Shown: positions 43,846 through 53,407, counted from the first letter of the stretch. The stretch is DNA of 64,000 nucleotides from Peribacillus alkalitolerans (GCF_010882125.1 NZ_JAAGVZ010000009.1:1-64000), one strand, 5' to 3'. Notes: a model not told the origin generated them from the letters alone. Made by a program: numbers and translations.

Positions 43846-44704
43846 ATATATGGGTTTGTTTCCTAAAGTCAGGATTCATCCGACTCTCTGGATTGTTGCA
43901 GGCTTATCGGTTATGACTGCGCACTTTGTTCATATTCTTATGCTGTTTTTGATTTTGTTCATACACGAGATGGGTCATGCTGCGGCTGCTCACTATTATA
44001 AGTGGAGGATTAAAGCGATTTCCATATTGCCTTTTGGAGGTGCGATGGAAACGGAAGAACATGGGAATCGTCCTTTGAAGGAAGATTTGATTGTTACTCT
44101 TGCAGGGCCGATTCAACATGTATGGTTATTGCTGGTTGCCCTATTTACAAATAAAATGGGTCTATTACCACACGACTTATTCCAGATATTCTTGTATTTG
44201 AACCTGGGAGTATTATTCTTTAATTTATTACCGATTTGGCCTTTGGATGGAGGGAAGCTATTGCTACTTACTCTTTCTAAAAGGAAGTCGTATATGAAGA
44301 GTCAAGAGAGGACGTTACAGCTTTCTGTGCTGTTTTGCGTTGCATTCGCATTACTGATCTTATTTATTTCCCCATTAAACTTGAGTGCATGGATTATGAT
44401 GGGATTCATCCTTTTTTCGATTTGGATGGAATGGAAGCAAAGACACTATTCGTTCATACGTTTTTTACTTGAAAGGCACTACGGAAAAAATGATGAAATA
44501 TTTGCTCTTTCTCCTATTGAAGCGGATGAAAACATGAAAATCTATAAGGTGCTAGAACAATTCCAGCGGGGCAGCAAGCACCCAATTATCATCATGAAAA
44601 ATGGCAAAGAGCGGGGAATGTTAGATGAAACCGAACTGCTCCATGCATATTTTTCTGAAAAACAGATTCATGGGAAAGTTGGAGACTTGTTGTATTCCTA
44701 TTAA
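43838..44704 (+). CDS. spoIVFB: Stage IV sporulation protein FB, intramembrane metalloprotease
   Basis: Site-2 protease that cleaves pro-sigma-K in the mother cell. About six membrane helices, zinc motif HEMGH (LFIHEMGHAAAA, about 40-50), LPIWPLDGGKL as the third-ligand Asp motif (about 130-140), and a C-terminal CBS-like domain with RGSKHPIII. 288 residues. It overlaps the end of spoIVFA by eight bases. The pair is inhibited by BofA and BofC-dependent signalling; bofC is at 61515. Confidence 0.95.
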   Translation: MIKYMGLFPKVRIHPTLWIVAGLSVMTAHFVHILMLFLILFIHEMGHAAAAHYYKWRIKAISILPFGGAMETEEHGNRPLKEDLIVTLAGPIQHVWLLLVALFTNKMGLLPHDLFQIFLYLNLGVLFFNLLPIWPLDGGKLLLLTLSKRKSYMKSQERTLQLSVLFCVAFALLILFISPLNLSAWIMMGFILFSIWMEWKQRHYSFIRFLLERHYGKNDEIFALSPIEADENMKIYKVLEQFQRGSKHPIIIMKNGKERGMLDETELLHAYFSEKQIHGKVGDLLYSY

Positions 44705-44784
44705 TAACACTAGATGTAGTTGAAACTATTTTATCTGAAGCAGTTATGGTATCCTTTCTTCAAACATGAAGAGAGGTTTTTTGT

Positions 44785-46236
44785 TTGTTAGAAAAAAAAT
44801 TGATAGTTCATAGTGGAATTCGGGAAAAACGATTTGCTTTACTGATTCAAAATAAATTGGAAGCTTTCGAGAATTGGATGGACGACAATCAAAGCCTAGT
44901 AGGAAATATATATATTGGCAGAGTGGAAAAAGTAGTCCCAGGGATGGACGCAGCTTTCGTCAATTTTGGCAGAGAGAAGAATGGATTTTTGCATAAAGAG
45001 CAGCTTCTTTCCTTTCGTTGTGCGAGCGATCCATCCAAACCGATTACATCCTTCATCCATCAAGGAGAAAAAATCATGGTCCAGGCTGTGTCGGATGAAA
45101 TCGATGGAAAAGGGGCAAAACTGACAGGGATTATCGAGCTTTCAACCGATAGGCTAGTTTATATGTATGGCCATTCTCATTGTTCCGTATCCAAGAAAAT
45201 GTCTGAAGAAGAACAGGTAAGATGGAGAGAGACGGCAGCGAGGTTCCGCAGTTCAGATGAAGGCCTTCTGATAAGAACAGGAATGTCAGGCAATCAAGAA
45301 CAGACTTTTATTAAAGAACTAGAGCAACTAAGGGCGAATTATCATCAACTTTCTATGCGGCTTCAGAATGCGAAAATCGGTGATGTTTTGCATAAGAAAA
45401 ATGATTTTCCAGATCGTTTGAAAGAAGCTTTGACAAAAGAGAAAAATGGTGAGTTATGGGTGGACAACCATGATTTATTTCAACAATTGAAAGAATGGTT
45501 GGTTCTACACGATACACTAGACTGGTCCATTTACTATTACAGGGAAAAAGAGAATATTTTTCACTCCTTTAATGTGGAGTCCCAACTTGAAAAACTTAAA
45601 AAAAGTATTGTTTGGCTCGACCATGGAGCTTATATCATTATTGAAGAAACAGAAGCTTTGGCTATTATCGATGTGAATACAGGTAAATTTACAGGTAAGC
45701 AGGATAAAGAATCAACAATCAAGCAAACGAATACTATGGCAGCTAAAGAAATAATGAGACAGATTAGATTACGTAACATTAGTGGAATTATACTTGTGGA
45801 CTTCATTAATATGAAATCCAAACAAAATCAACAGGCAATTCTTAATACCATGAAAGAAGAACAACAGTCGGATGACCGTCATGTTCATCTTGTTGGATTT
45901 ACCGAATTAGGCTTACTTCAGCTAACAAGAAAAAGGTTACAACCACCACTAACCAAACAGCTCATGATGGATTGTTATACCTGTAATGGACTTGGGAGTG
46001 TGGAAAGTCCTCAGACCATCGCATTCAAGCTAGAAAGAGAGCTGAGACAATTCCAAAACCATGAAGGGGATTATGTGGCCGTCGAAGCCACTGACGATGT
46101 CATAAGGCTTTATGAAGGGGAAAACAGTGTATTTAAACATGATCTTGAAAAGCTTATAAGGAAAGACATACATTTCAAAGCAATAGAAGCAGGAAAGCCT
46201 TCGTATGTAATTCGAGAATTTGGATCTTGGAGCTGA
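44785..46236 (+). CDS. rng: Ribonuclease E/G family endoribonuclease
   Basis: A 483-residue protein with an N-terminal S1 RNA-binding domain (GNIYIGRVEKVVPGMDAAFVNFG, about 38-60), the catalytic metal residues in LAIIDVNTGKF and IILVDFINM, and the C-terminal zinc-link cysteines CYTCNGLG. It is the short RNase G type, without the long C-terminal degradosome scaffold. TTG 44785 follows GAGAGG by 8 bases. B. subtilis lacks RNase E/G and uses RNase Y and J, whereas some other Bacillaceae have rng in this exact place, before rplU. Confidence 0.93.
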   Translation: MLEKKLIVHSGIREKRFALLIQNKLEAFENWMDDNQSLVGNIYIGRVEKVVPGMDAAFVNFGREKNGFLHKEQLLSFRCASDPSKPITSFIHQGEKIMVQAVSDEIDGKGAKLTGIIELSTDRLVYMYGHSHCSVSKKMSEEEQVRWRETAARFRSSDEGLLIRTGMSGNQEQTFIKELEQLRANYHQLSMRLQNAKIGDVLHKKNDFPDRLKEALTKEKNGELWVDNHDLFQQLKEWLVLHDTLDWSIYYYREKENIFHSFNVESQLEKLKKSIVWLDHGAYIIIEETEALAIIDVNTGKFTGKQDKESTIKQTNTMAAKEIMRQIRLRNISGIILVDFINMKSKQNQQAILNTMKEEQQSDDRHVHLVGFTELGLLQLTRKRLQPPLTKQLMMDCYTCNGLGSVESPQTIAFKLERELRQFQNHEGDYVAVEATDDVIRLYEGENSVFKHDLEKLIRKDIHFKAIEAGKPSYVIREFGSWS

Positions 46237-46261
46237 GTTAATAAAGGTGTTTTTGTACTTT

Positions 46262-46345
46262 TTGTGTCTAGTTGCAGCGACTAGCCCCGACGCACAGGAC
46301 GTGCTAGTGCCGACAAGCCACAGGACGTGGCGGTAATTAGCTGAG
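46262..46345. repeat. Intergenic repeat with twin CACAGGACGTG hairpins
   Basis: The element begins tctagttgcagcgactagcccc and contains GCAC-aggac-GTGC (46291-46303) and GCCAC-aggac-GTGGC (46317-46331), the same loop twice. Similar tctagctncagcgnctag elements are common between genes in Bacillaceae. It lies just upstream of the rplU promoter. Confidence 0.65.
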
Positions 46346-46371
46346 GTTCCTTTCAGCTTCCACATTTCTAG

Positions 46372-46400
46372 TTGACACTCGAATGAGTTCATGTTAGGAT
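46372..46400 (+). promoter_or_regulatory. Sigma-A promoter of the rplU operon
   Basis: TTGACA (46372-46377), exactly 17 bases, TAGGAT (46395-46400) with TG just upstream (TGTTAGGAT). Transcription would start near 46407. Confidence 0.8.
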
Positions 46401-46407
46401 TTTAATG

Positions 46408-46515
46408 TTATGTTTGTAGCGCACCCGTGCTACAACCGCACAGATCAGGTATTTAAGCTTTTGCTTTTTCGCAAAGCGCCTGTGATTGGCGAGTCTTAGA
46501 CATTAGAGGAGGTGC
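46408..46515 (+). ncRNA. Ribosomal protein L21 leader RNA
   Basis: Leader between the promoter and rplU with hairpin TGTAGC-gcacccgt-GCTACA (46412-46435), the conserved accgcacagat-agg segment (46436-46450) and tgtgattggcgagtcttaga (46480-46500). This order is that of the Firmicute L21 leader, thought to bind L21 or its partner for autogenous control. Confidence 0.8.
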
Positions 46516-46519
46516 AAGT

Positions 46520-46828
46520 ATGTACGCAATTATCGAAACTGGCGGAAAGCAAATCAGAGTAACTGAAGGCGATGTAATCTACGTTGAAAAATTAGAAGTG
46601 GAAGCAGGCGAAACAGTTACATTTGACAAAGTTTTATTCGTTGGAGGCGACAACGTTAAAGTTGGTAGCCCACTAGTGGACGGTGTATCTGTTACTGGTA
46701 CTGTTGAGAAGCATGGTCGTCAAAAGAAGATCATCGTTTTCAAATACAAAGCGAAGAAAAACAACCGTAAAAAGCAAGGTCATCGTCAACCTTACACTAA
46801 AGTTGTTATCGGCAAGATCAACGCTTAA
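46520..46828 (+). CDS. rplU: 50S ribosomal protein L21
   Basis: 102-residue large-subunit protein starting [18 protein letters not shown] and ending with the basic RNA-binding [19 protein letters not shown] region. AGAGGAGGTG precedes the ATG. First gene of rplU-prp-rpmA. Confidence 0.98.
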   Translation: MYAIIETGGKQIRVTEGDVIYVEKLEVEAGETVTFDKVLFVGGDNVKVGSPLVDGVSVTGTVEKHGRQKKIIVFKYKAKKNNRKKQGHRQPYTKVVIGKINA

Positions 46829-46840
46829 GGGTATGATTGA

Positions 46841-47176
46841 ATGATTACTATCAAAATGGATTATCGCCCTGATGGAAGGATTTCGTCCTTCACATTAAGC
46901 GGACATGCCAATTTTGCGAAACATGGGCAGGATATTGTTTGTGCTGGTGTATCAGCAGTATCCTTTGGAGCTGTAAATAGTATTTTCGCACTTACCGATG
47001 TTCAGCCGAAGATCGATCAAGGCGGAGATGGTGGTTATCTTCATTGTGAAATTCCTGAGGATCTTCCAAAGGATTCACAAGAAAGAGTTCAGCTCATATT
47101 GGAATCGATGCTCGTTTCCCTTCAAACAATTGAACGTGATTATGGAAAATACATGAAAATTACCCTCAGCAAATAG
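46841..47176 (+). CDS. prp: Ribosomal-processing cysteine protease Prp (YsxB)
   Basis: Small cysteine protease (111 residues) that removes the N-terminal extension of L27 in Firmicutes. The catalytic pair is visible as His22 in LSGHANFA and Cys34 in DIVCAGVSAVSFG. Located between the L21 and L27 genes, as always in this group. The substrate site is present in rpmA just downstream. Confidence 0.95.
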   Translation: MITIKMDYRPDGRISSFTLSGHANFAKHGQDIVCAGVSAVSFGAVNSIFALTDVQPKIDQGGDGGYLHCEIPEDLPKDSQERVQLILESMLVSLQTIERDYGKYMKITLSK

Positions 47177-47479
<303 letters not shown>

Positions 47480-47491
47480 TGTTGCAACTTA

Positions 47492-47526
47492 GAAAACTCT
47501 AACCGTTTGGTTAGAGTTTTCTTATT
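47492..47526 (+). terminator. Terminator of the rplU operon
   Basis: GAAAACTCTAAC-cgtttg-GTTAGAGTTTTC is a perfect 12-bp stem, with the T run in its 3' arm and TTATT after. Confidence 0.9.
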
Positions 47527-47649
47527 ATATAATATAGAAAATGAGGAACTATCGAAACCCTTCTTTAATTAGATGGAACTTATTCTTATAGGTAAATCGT
47601 TCATTTTATACTTAAACTGTATTAGTAACGTTTGTTGCTTTTTAGTGTG

Positions 47650-47695
47650 AATTTACTTTTACTATCTGAGTTGATTGTAGCGGAAAGCAACGGAT
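47650..47695. repeat. Intergenic repeat, short copy
   Basis: tttacttttactatctgag followed by ttgattgtagcggaaagcaa matches the left part and immediate right end of the copy at 50250. It appears to be an internally deleted member of the same family. Confidence 0.65.
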
Positions 47696-47764
47696 AAACT
47701 AAAAAACAATAATCTAAGAGTAAAGAGACTATACTTATACTATATATTTCTTGGGAGTTTTTTA

Positions 47765-48364
47765 ATGGAAAAAAAACAGTGGACAACAATTGATCTGTTG
47801 CGCTATTCCCGTCATGATTGGCTTAATAAAATGCAGTTGATCAAAGGAAACCTTGATTTGAATAAACCGGATCGGGCAAGGCTTATCATGGAAGAAATCA
47901 TCCTAGAGGCCAATAATGAAGCACGTCTATCCAGTTTGGACATGCCGAATATGGCAGAATTGCTACTGACGGCTAATTGGATGGAATATTCTTATTCAGT
48001 GGAATTTGAAGTTATTGGGATTGATCATGGCTGTCAATCGGCTGACGAAAACATTTCAAGATGGACAAGCAGGTTCCTCAACAAATTATCGACCTCACTT
48101 AGCCTACTCCATGAAAACACATTGAAAATTACCATTATGCAAATAGAAGGAAAAATCCGTTTTTCCTTTGACATACAGGGAAAGATAGAAAAGAATAATG
48201 AATTACTGTTGCATTTGAACCAAGACCAACATGAAAATCTAGAAATAGAGATAGAAGAAACCAATGAAACAGAGTTGGTATTCCATGTCTGGGCTGAAGG
48301 CAAAAACAATGATAAAGTCGAAAACACAGCACAAGATGAAAGCAAGGACGTGAGTAAATTATGA
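47765..48364 (+). CDS. spo0B: Sporulation initiation phosphotransferase Spo0B
   Basis: Passes phosphate from Spo0F to Spo0A in the phosphorelay. The 199-residue protein has the helical-hairpin start with the phospho-acceptor His in [20 protein letters not shown] (about His17) and a degenerate ATPase-like C-terminal domain. Low conservation is normal for this family; the location before obg supports the call. Its TGA overlaps the obg ATG. Confidence 0.93.
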   Translation: MEKKQWTTIDLLRYSRHDWLNKMQLIKGNLDLNKPDRARLIMEEIILEANNEARLSSLDMPNMAELLLTANWMEYSYSVEFEVIGIDHGCQSADENISRWTSRFLNKLSTSLSLLHENTLKITIMQIEGKIRFSFDIQGKIEKNNELLLHLNQDQHENLEIEIEETNETELVFHVWAEGKNNDKVENTAQDESKDVSKL

Positions 48365-49656
48365 TGTTTGTCGATCAGGTAAAGATATATGTTAAAGGCG
48401 GAGATGGTGGAAACGGAATGGTTGCCTTCCGCAGAGAAAAGTATGTTCCAAACGGTGGACCCGCTGGCGGAGACGGTGGAAAAGGTGCTAACGTCATTTT
48501 TGAAGTGGAAGAAGGACTTCGTACATTAATCGATTTCCGTTATCAAAGACATTTCAAGGCACCTAGAGGTGAACATGGTATGTCCAAAGGACAACACGGA
48601 AAGAACTCTCAGGACATGATCGTAAAGGTTCCACCAGGTACTGTCGTGAAGGATGAGGACACGAACGAAATTATCGCTGACCTAGTCGTTCATGGGCAAC
48701 GTGCAGTCATCGCAAGAGGAGGGCGAGGTGGTAGAGGAAATAGCCGTTTTGCTACACCTTCGAATCCAGCTCCAGAGATTGCCGAGAACGGAGAGCCAGG
48801 GCAAGAAAGATACATCATCCTTGAATTGAAGGTATTGGCTGATGTAGGATTAGTAGGTTTCCCAAGCGTAGGGAAATCCACACTACTATCAATTGTTTCT
48901 GCTGCCAAGCCAAAGATTGCAGAATACCATTTTACTACAATTGTACCAAACTTAGGTGTAGTTGAGACAGAAGATAGCAGAAGCTTTGTTATGGCTGACT
49001 TACCAGGTTTGATTGAGGGTGCTCACCAAGGTGTTGGGCTAGGACATCAATTCCTTCGTCATATCGAAAGAACACGTGTCATCGTCCATGTCATTGATAT
49101 GTCTGGATTGGAAGGCAGAGATCCGTATGATGATTACCTCACGATCAATAAAGAGTTAAAAGAGTATAATCTGCGTTTAACTGAAAGACCACAGATTATC
49201 GCTGCTAACAAAATGGACATGCCAGATTCAGAGGAAAATTTGAAAGCGTTCCAGGAAAAGCTAGGAGCAGATGTAAAGGTCTTCCCGATTTCTTCTTTAA
49301 CTAGAGAAGGGGTACGTGACATGTTATTTGCAGTAGCTGATACATTAGAAGATACACCAACATTCCCTCTTGAACATGAAGTTGAAGAAACAGCTGGAGT
49401 TCACCATGTAATGTACAAACATGAGACGGCTCCTGAAGAATACTTCATCTCTCGTGAACCGGATGGAACATTCGTTGTGACAGGTGAAAAAATTGAAAAA
49501 CTATTTAAGATGACTGATTTCAGTCGTGATGAGTCAATCAAGCGTTTCGCCCGCCAGCTTCGTTCATTCGGTGTGGATGATGCACTTCGTGAAAGAGGAG
49601 CACAAAACGGTGACACGGTAAGGCTTCTTGATTACGAATTTGAGTTTGTAGAATAA
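48361..49656 (+). CDS. obg: GTPase Obg (CgtA)
   Basis: Essential ribosome-associated GTPase involved in large-subunit assembly, stress response and sporulation onset. The 431-residue protein has the glycine-rich Obg domain (1-158), G1 motif [12 protein letters not shown] (about 165), [10 protein letters not shown] (G3), NKMD (G4) and a C-terminal OCT domain (about 355-428). Overlaps spo0B by four bases, as in B. subtilis. Confidence 0.97.
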   Translation: MMFVDQVKIYVKGGDGGNGMVAFRREKYVPNGGPAGGDGGKGANVIFEVEEGLRTLIDFRYQRHFKAPRGEHGMSKGQHGKNSQDMIVKVPPGTVVKDEDTNEIIADLVVHGQRAVIARGGRGGRGNSRFATPSNPAPEIAENGEPGQERYIILELKVLADVGLVGFPSVGKSTLLSIVSAAKPKIAEYHFTTIVPNLGVVETEDSRSFVMADLPGLIEGAHQGVGLGHQFLRHIERTRVIVHVIDMSGLEGRDPYDDYLTINKELKEYNLRLTERPQIIAANKMDMPDSEENLKAFQEKLGADVKVFPISSLTREGVRDMLFAVADTLEDTPTFPLEHEVEETAGVHHVMYKHETAPEEYFISREPDGTFVVTGEKIEKLFKMTDFSRDESIKRFARQLRSFGVDDALRERGAQNGDTVRLLDYEFEFVE

Positions 49657-49714
49657 TCTTTTATAAAGAATTCTTTTCTTTTGGTAAATAAAGACTCATT
49701 GAGGTGAGTTCAAT

Positions 49715-50164
49715 TTGAAAAAAACAGATAAAAAGTTTTACCTTGTTCGAGAGGATGTATTGCCAGAAGCCATGCAAAAAACCTTGGAAGCGAAGGCAAT
49801 GATTGAAAGAGGTAAAGCGGAATCCGTTTGGGAAGCTGTTCAGAAGGTTGATTTAAGTAGGAGTGCTTTTTATAAGTACCGTGATACGGTGTTTCCTTTC
49901 CATACCATTGTAAAGGAAAAAATCATCACTCTATTTTTCCATCTAGAAGATCGGTCAGGGACTTTGTCAGAGCTGCTATCCATTGTGGCAAAGACAGGTT
50001 GTAATATCCTTACCATCCATCAAACAATTCCGCTTCAAGGAAGGGCAAACGTGACCCTTTCCTTAAATGTGAGCGAAATGAAAACGGATATGGATTCACT
50101 GCTCTCAAGCCTCAGGAAGCTCGAATTTGTAGATAAAGTGGAAGTGCTTAGTTCGGGTGCATAG
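49715..50164 (+). CDS. pheB: ACT-domain protein PheB (UPF0735)
   Basis: 149 residues: a helical N-terminal region resembling a DNA-binding domain ([14 protein letters not shown]) and a C-terminal ACT domain (about 70-145, [21 protein letters not shown] split at the end). In B. subtilis it lies between obg and pheA. The biochemical role is unclear, but the ACT domain suggests binding of an amino acid such as phenylalanine. TTG start 49715 with GAGGTGAG 8 bases upstream. Confidence 0.92.
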   Translation: MKKTDKKFYLVREDVLPEAMQKTLEAKAMIERGKAESVWEAVQKVDLSRSAFYKYRDTVFPFHTIVKEKIITLFFHLEDRSGTLSELLSIVAKTGCNILTIHQTIPLQGRANVTLSLNVSEMKTDMDSLLSSLRKLEFVDKVEVLSSGA

Positions 50165-50174
50165 TAATAGAAGT

Positions 50175-50210
50175 AAGGCCTGGTGAACAACTTGTTTACC
50201 AGGCCTTTTT
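50175..50210 (+). terminator. Terminator after pheB
   Basis: AAGGCCTGGTGAAC and GTTTACCAGGCCTT pair over 14 positions with one G-U, followed by TTT. Confidence 0.9.
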
Positions 50211-50249
50211 AGGCTGTTTTCGAAAAGTTTGCTGCTTTTAAAAAGGTAA

Positions 50250-50385
50250 TTTTACTTTAACATTCTGAGTTGATTGTAGCGGAGGGCACTTGACTCCTCG
50301 AAAATGCATTCGCATTTCTTTCGTGTGGTGTTTATTCGAGGAGGCCCCCATCCCTCCCAGCGGAAAGCAAGTATCTCTCGTTTCA
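50250..50385. repeat. Intergenic repeat, long copy
   Basis: Left end tttactttaacattctgag + ttgattgtagcggagggcacttgactcctcg; right end ggaggccccc ... cccagcggaaagcaagt. The inner part cctcgaaaatgc ... tattcgagg folds back. Same family as 47650 and 51430. No gene is seen in 50211-50546 apart from this and the pheA promoter. Confidence 0.7.
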
Positions 50386-50469
50386 AACAACAGACAAACG
50401 ATATAGTCATTAATAACAATCTGTGAAAAGAGCCTTAATGGAAAAGGGCACATGGAGAAAAATTAGATA

Positions 50470-50498
50470 TTGATAATAGTCAGAAAATAGTCTAAGAT
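50470..50498 (+). promoter_or_regulatory. Promoter of pheA
   Basis: TTGATA (50470-50475), 17 bases, TAAGAT (50493-50498). The transcript would begin near 50505, about 40 bases before the pheA start. No attenuator or T-box is visible. Confidence 0.7.
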
Positions 50499-50546
50499 TA
50501 ACAGTAATTTTTTACGAACAGTTAATTGGAAGAGGAGACAGCGACG

Positions 50547-51401
50547 TTGAAAAAAATTGCATTTCTAGGCCCTACTGCCACGTTTACAGATTTAGCGGTT
50601 ACAACAGTATTTCCAGAATGGCATAAACAACCTATGCTTACTATCCCGGAGTGTCTTGATGCGGTGTATAACGATGAATCGGACTATGCTGTAGTCCCTC
50701 TTGAGAACGCTATAGAAGGGTCCGTGAATATAACACTGGATTATTTAATCCATGAAATCCAACTTCCTATTATAGGAGAAATCATTGCGCCTATCCGTCA
50801 GCATTTAATGGTACATCCTAAACATGTTAACAGATGGAGAGAAGTAAAAGGAATTTATTCACATTCCCACGCCCTTGCTCAATGCCATAAATTCCTACAT
50901 AGAGAATTTAAAGGAATACCTTGTGAAAATGTAACCTCCACTGCCGCTGCCGCTAAAATGATTAAAGAAACAAGTGATCAAGTGTTAGCTGCCATTGCGA
51001 ATGAATTAGCTGCAAAGGAATATGGACTAGACATTGTAAAGGATAATATCCACGATTATGATCACAACCATACTCGCTTTATAGTCGTTGGGAAGGAAAA
51101 TCTCCAGTTTCCGAAAAACGATTCAGTATTTAGAGGAATGAAAACATCTTTAATGATTGTCTTACCTGATGATCACGCTGGGGCGCTTCATCAAGTTCTT
51201 TCGGCCTTTTCATGGAGAAAACTGAACCTATCCAAGATTGAATCTCGTCCAATGAAAACGGGTTTGGGTAATTATTTTTTTATAGTGGATTTAGAACAAG
51301 AAATGGATGATGTATTGATACCTGGAGCCATTCAGGAACTTGAAGCTTTAGGAAGTAAGGTAAGCCTACTTGGAAGTTACCCAAGTTATTCTTTTAATTA
51401 A
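50547..51401 (+). CDS. pheA: Prephenate dehydratase
   Basis: Converts prephenate to phenylpyruvate in phenylalanine synthesis. The 284-residue protein has the two-lobed catalytic domain (KKIAFLGPTATFTDLA, VVPLENAIEGSVNITLD, TSTAAAAKMI, NHTRFIVVG) and a C-terminal regulatory ACT domain from about 205, with ESRPMK as the Phe-binding motif. TTG 50547 is chosen because AGAGGAG lies 9 bases upstream, inside the longer open frame. Confidence 0.95.
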   Translation: MKKIAFLGPTATFTDLAVTTVFPEWHKQPMLTIPECLDAVYNDESDYAVVPLENAIEGSVNITLDYLIHEIQLPIIGEIIAPIRQHLMVHPKHVNRWREVKGIYSHSHALAQCHKFLHREFKGIPCENVTSTAAAAKMIKETSDQVLAAIANELAAKEYGLDIVKDNIHDYDHNHTRFIVVGKENLQFPKNDSVFRGMKTSLMIVLPDDHAGALHQVLSAFSWRKLNLSKIESRPMKTGLGNYFFIVDLEQEMDDVLIPGAIQELEALGSKVSLLGSYPSYSFN

Positions 51402-51429
51402 GCTTTGTTAAAGCTAGTTGTTGATTTAT

Positions 51430-51555
51430 CTACTTAGTTGATTGTAGTGGAAGGCGCTCGACTCCTGCGGGAGCAGCGGGACAGGTGAGACCCCACAGAT
51501 GCTGCCCCGCCCCGCGGAAAGCGAGTGCCTGGAACGGAAATCAACAGCCCGTTTA
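51430..51555. repeat. Intergenic repeat, full-type copy
   Basis: Sequence ttgattgtagtggaaggcgctcgactcctgcgggagcagcgggacagg... to ...ccgcggaaagcgagtgcctggaacggaaatcaac (quoted in parts). The two ends are mutual inverses (gttgatt / aatcaac), and inside are cctgcggg-agcagc and gcggaaagcgag. Elements of this kind are scattered between genes in many Bacillaceae genomes. Located between convergent pheA and niaR. Confidence 0.8.
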
Positions 51556-51568
51556 ACAGAGCCTTTAA

Positions 51569-51600
51569 TAAAAAAAGGCTGACTCTTAATAAAGTCAGCC
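51569..51600 (-). terminator. Terminator of niaR (minus strand)
   Basis: On the minus strand GGCTGAC-tttattaaga-GTCAGCC is followed by TTTTTTT. It lies 10 bases past the niaR stop. Confidence 0.9.
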
Positions 51601-51609
51601 AGACACACT

Positions 51610-52149
51610 TTAGTTTTCCATTAATAAATTTGCTTGGCGTAGAACTTCCTCTGCTTCAGTCAATAACTTTTCATTGGAAGCGGATAAAGTGTGTAAGTGG
51701 ACACCATTCGTAAGTTCAGACAGGTATGTTGCATTGGTGCTATTCACTTTCTCCATGAAATTTTTCACTTCTTTTCGGTTGCTGACCATGATGGATGCGG
51801 TTAAATCACCATAAACGGGATGTTCGATTTTTACATCTTTAACAGTAATGCCCAGGTCGACAAGTAAATTCAGTTCTTCCTCCGCCTGTTCTGGTTTATG
51901 GATGCATGCCACAATTTTTTCATGGATTTCTCGGTTTTCCATTGGTTGAATATAAATGTAACCTTGGCTAGTAGCTAGAATAGGTTCATTTCGTGCCTTA
52001 AGGAGGGTTATGTCACCGACGATGACTTGTCTGCTAACGTTTGTCCTCTTGGCCAATTCGCTACCAGTTAAAGGCTGCCCGCTTTCTTTTAATAATTCAA
52101 GCAGGACCTCCCTTCTCTCATCACCTAATAATTTGATTTTGTCAGTCAT
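51610..52149 (-). CDS. niaR: NAD biosynthesis repressor NiaR (YrxA)
   Basis: Nicotinate-responsive repressor of the nad genes. 179 residues: N-terminal winged helix-turn-helix (SGQPLTGSELAKRTNVSRQV) and a C-terminal 3H domain with the conserved histidines in IHEKIVACIHKP, IEHPVYGDL and GVHLHTL, which bind metal and nicotinic acid. It is downstream of nifS in one operon (30-base gap) and divergent from nadBCA, its probable target. Confidence 0.94.
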   Translation of the reverse strand: MTDKIKLLGDERREVLLELLKESGQPLTGSELAKRTNVSRQVIVGDITLLKARNEPILATSQGYIYIQPMENREIHEKIVACIHKPEQAEEELNLLVDLGITVKDVKIEHPVYGDLTASIMVSNRKEVKNFMEKVNSTNATYLSELTNGVHLHTLSASNEKLLTEAEEVLRQANLLMEN

Positions 52150-52178
52150 ATTGTAGAGATTCCTCCTCGTATCTTGCT

Positions 52179-53327
52179 TTATTCATAATAAACCGTTTGA
52201 ATTGGTTTCACGCACTTTGTTATGGCGATAATGAGTTTTCTTACATCGTCTTCGTTCGTATCTTCGCCGAATGAAATCCTCACAAACCCCTTGGCTTCAT
52301 TCTCTGAAAGGTTTATCGCAACCATTGTTTTCGATGGTGATTGCATTCCCACTTGACAGGCACTTCCAGTTGAAACAGCAAAGCCAGCACGATTTAATTC
52401 CATCATAACAAATTGTCCCTGCATACCGGAAAAAATTAATCCAACAATTCCAGGTAGTTGATGCTTACTGGATAAAGCTTTGATTTCTTGAAAGTTTACA
52501 CCATCATTACTTAACCCTTCCAATAATAAATTGCGTAAAGTCCAAGCACTACTATGGATTTCTTTAACCTTTAGTAAACGTTCTGCAGCAGCAGCAAACG
52601 CTACCACACCAGGAACATTGACTGTGCCTGAACGGAATCCAAATTCGTGATTGACCCCATGCAAAGGTGGTTGTAGCAAATGGATTTTTGGAAAAATAAT
52701 CGCTCCAACCCCCATTGGACCATAAATTTTATGGCTTGAAATAGAAAAACTATCCGCACATTTCGATATTTTCGCTAGTGAAAGCTTGCCAAATGATTGT
52801 ACGCAATCCACATGAAGATAAGCATTGTGACCCTGTAAGATACTATGGATGGCTTCGATAGGTTGAATAACCCCTATTTCAGGATTTACATGCTGCACAA
52901 TGACTAATGCTGTTTCTTCCCGTATTAAATCATTTAATGCATCCAAATCAATGATCCCATCTTTGAGATGAGGAACGTATTCGATTTCAAAACCACGACA
53001 TTCAAGACTATTAATAAATTGAGTGATCGAGGAATGCTCAGTTTTTGATAATAAAATATGGTTTTGATTTTTTGGAGTATTTGAAAGTAATGTTTCTAGT
53101 GCCAATCGATTGCTTTCTGTTCCTCCACTAGTGAAGATAATCTTTTCGGAAGGAAGCAAAAAATGAGATGCAATCGATTTCCTTGCATGGTCTATTAGTT
53201 GTTTAGCTTCTCCCCCAGCATCATGAAGACTACTTGGGTTCCCGTAGTAATTTTTGGAAACTTTTAAATACGTATCAAGCACAGTTGGGTGGATTGGCGT
53301 AGTAGCAGCGTAATCGAAATAAATCAT
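52179..53327 (-). CDS. nadS: Cysteine desulfurase of the nad locus (NadS/NifS-type)
   Basis: PLP-dependent class V aminotransferase that takes sulphur from cysteine. The gene, divergent to nadBCA, is thought to serve assembly of the Fe-S cluster of NadA. 382 residues with FDYAATTP at the start, the PLP lysine in SFSISSHKIYGPMGVG (about Lys203) and the catalytic cysteine in STGSACQVG (about 325). Confidence 0.94.
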   Translation of the reverse strand: MIYFDYAATTPIHPTVLDTYLKVSKNYYGNPSSLHDAGGEAKQLIDHARKSIASHFLLPSEKIIFTSGGTESNRLALETLLSNTPKNQNHILLSKTEHSSITQFINSLECRGFEIEYVPHLKDGIIDLDALNDLIREETALVIVQHVNPEIGVIQPIEAIHSILQGHNAYLHVDCVQSFGKLSLAKISKCADSFSISSHKIYGPMGVGAIIFPKIHLLQPPLHGVNHEFGFRSGTVNVPGVVAFAAAAERLLKVKEIHSSAWTLRNLLLEGLSNDGVNFQEIKALSSKHQLPGIVGLIFSGMQGQFVMMELNRAGFAVSTGSACQVGMQSPSKTMVAINLSENEAKGFVRISFGEDTNEDDVRKLIIAITKCVKPIQTVYYE

Positions 53328-53376
53328 GATATCACATCCATTTGTAAGGATAAAAAAATAGCAAAGTAAAAAACTC

Positions 53377-53404
53377 TTGTCAATAGTTTAATAATGTGTA
53401 AATA
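53377..53404 (+). promoter_or_regulatory. Promoter of nadBCA
   Basis: TTGTCA (53377-53382), 16 bases, TAAATA (53399-53404) with an upstream TG. Transcription would start at about 53411, inside the dyad at 53408. Confidence 0.6.
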
Positions 53405-53407
53405 TAA

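Noticed and set aside
50238-51713. Minus- and plus-strand frames of 60-71 codons across the intergenic repeats
   Set aside because: They consist of repeat sequence and, at 51525, run into antisense of niaR. Not conserved-looking proteins.
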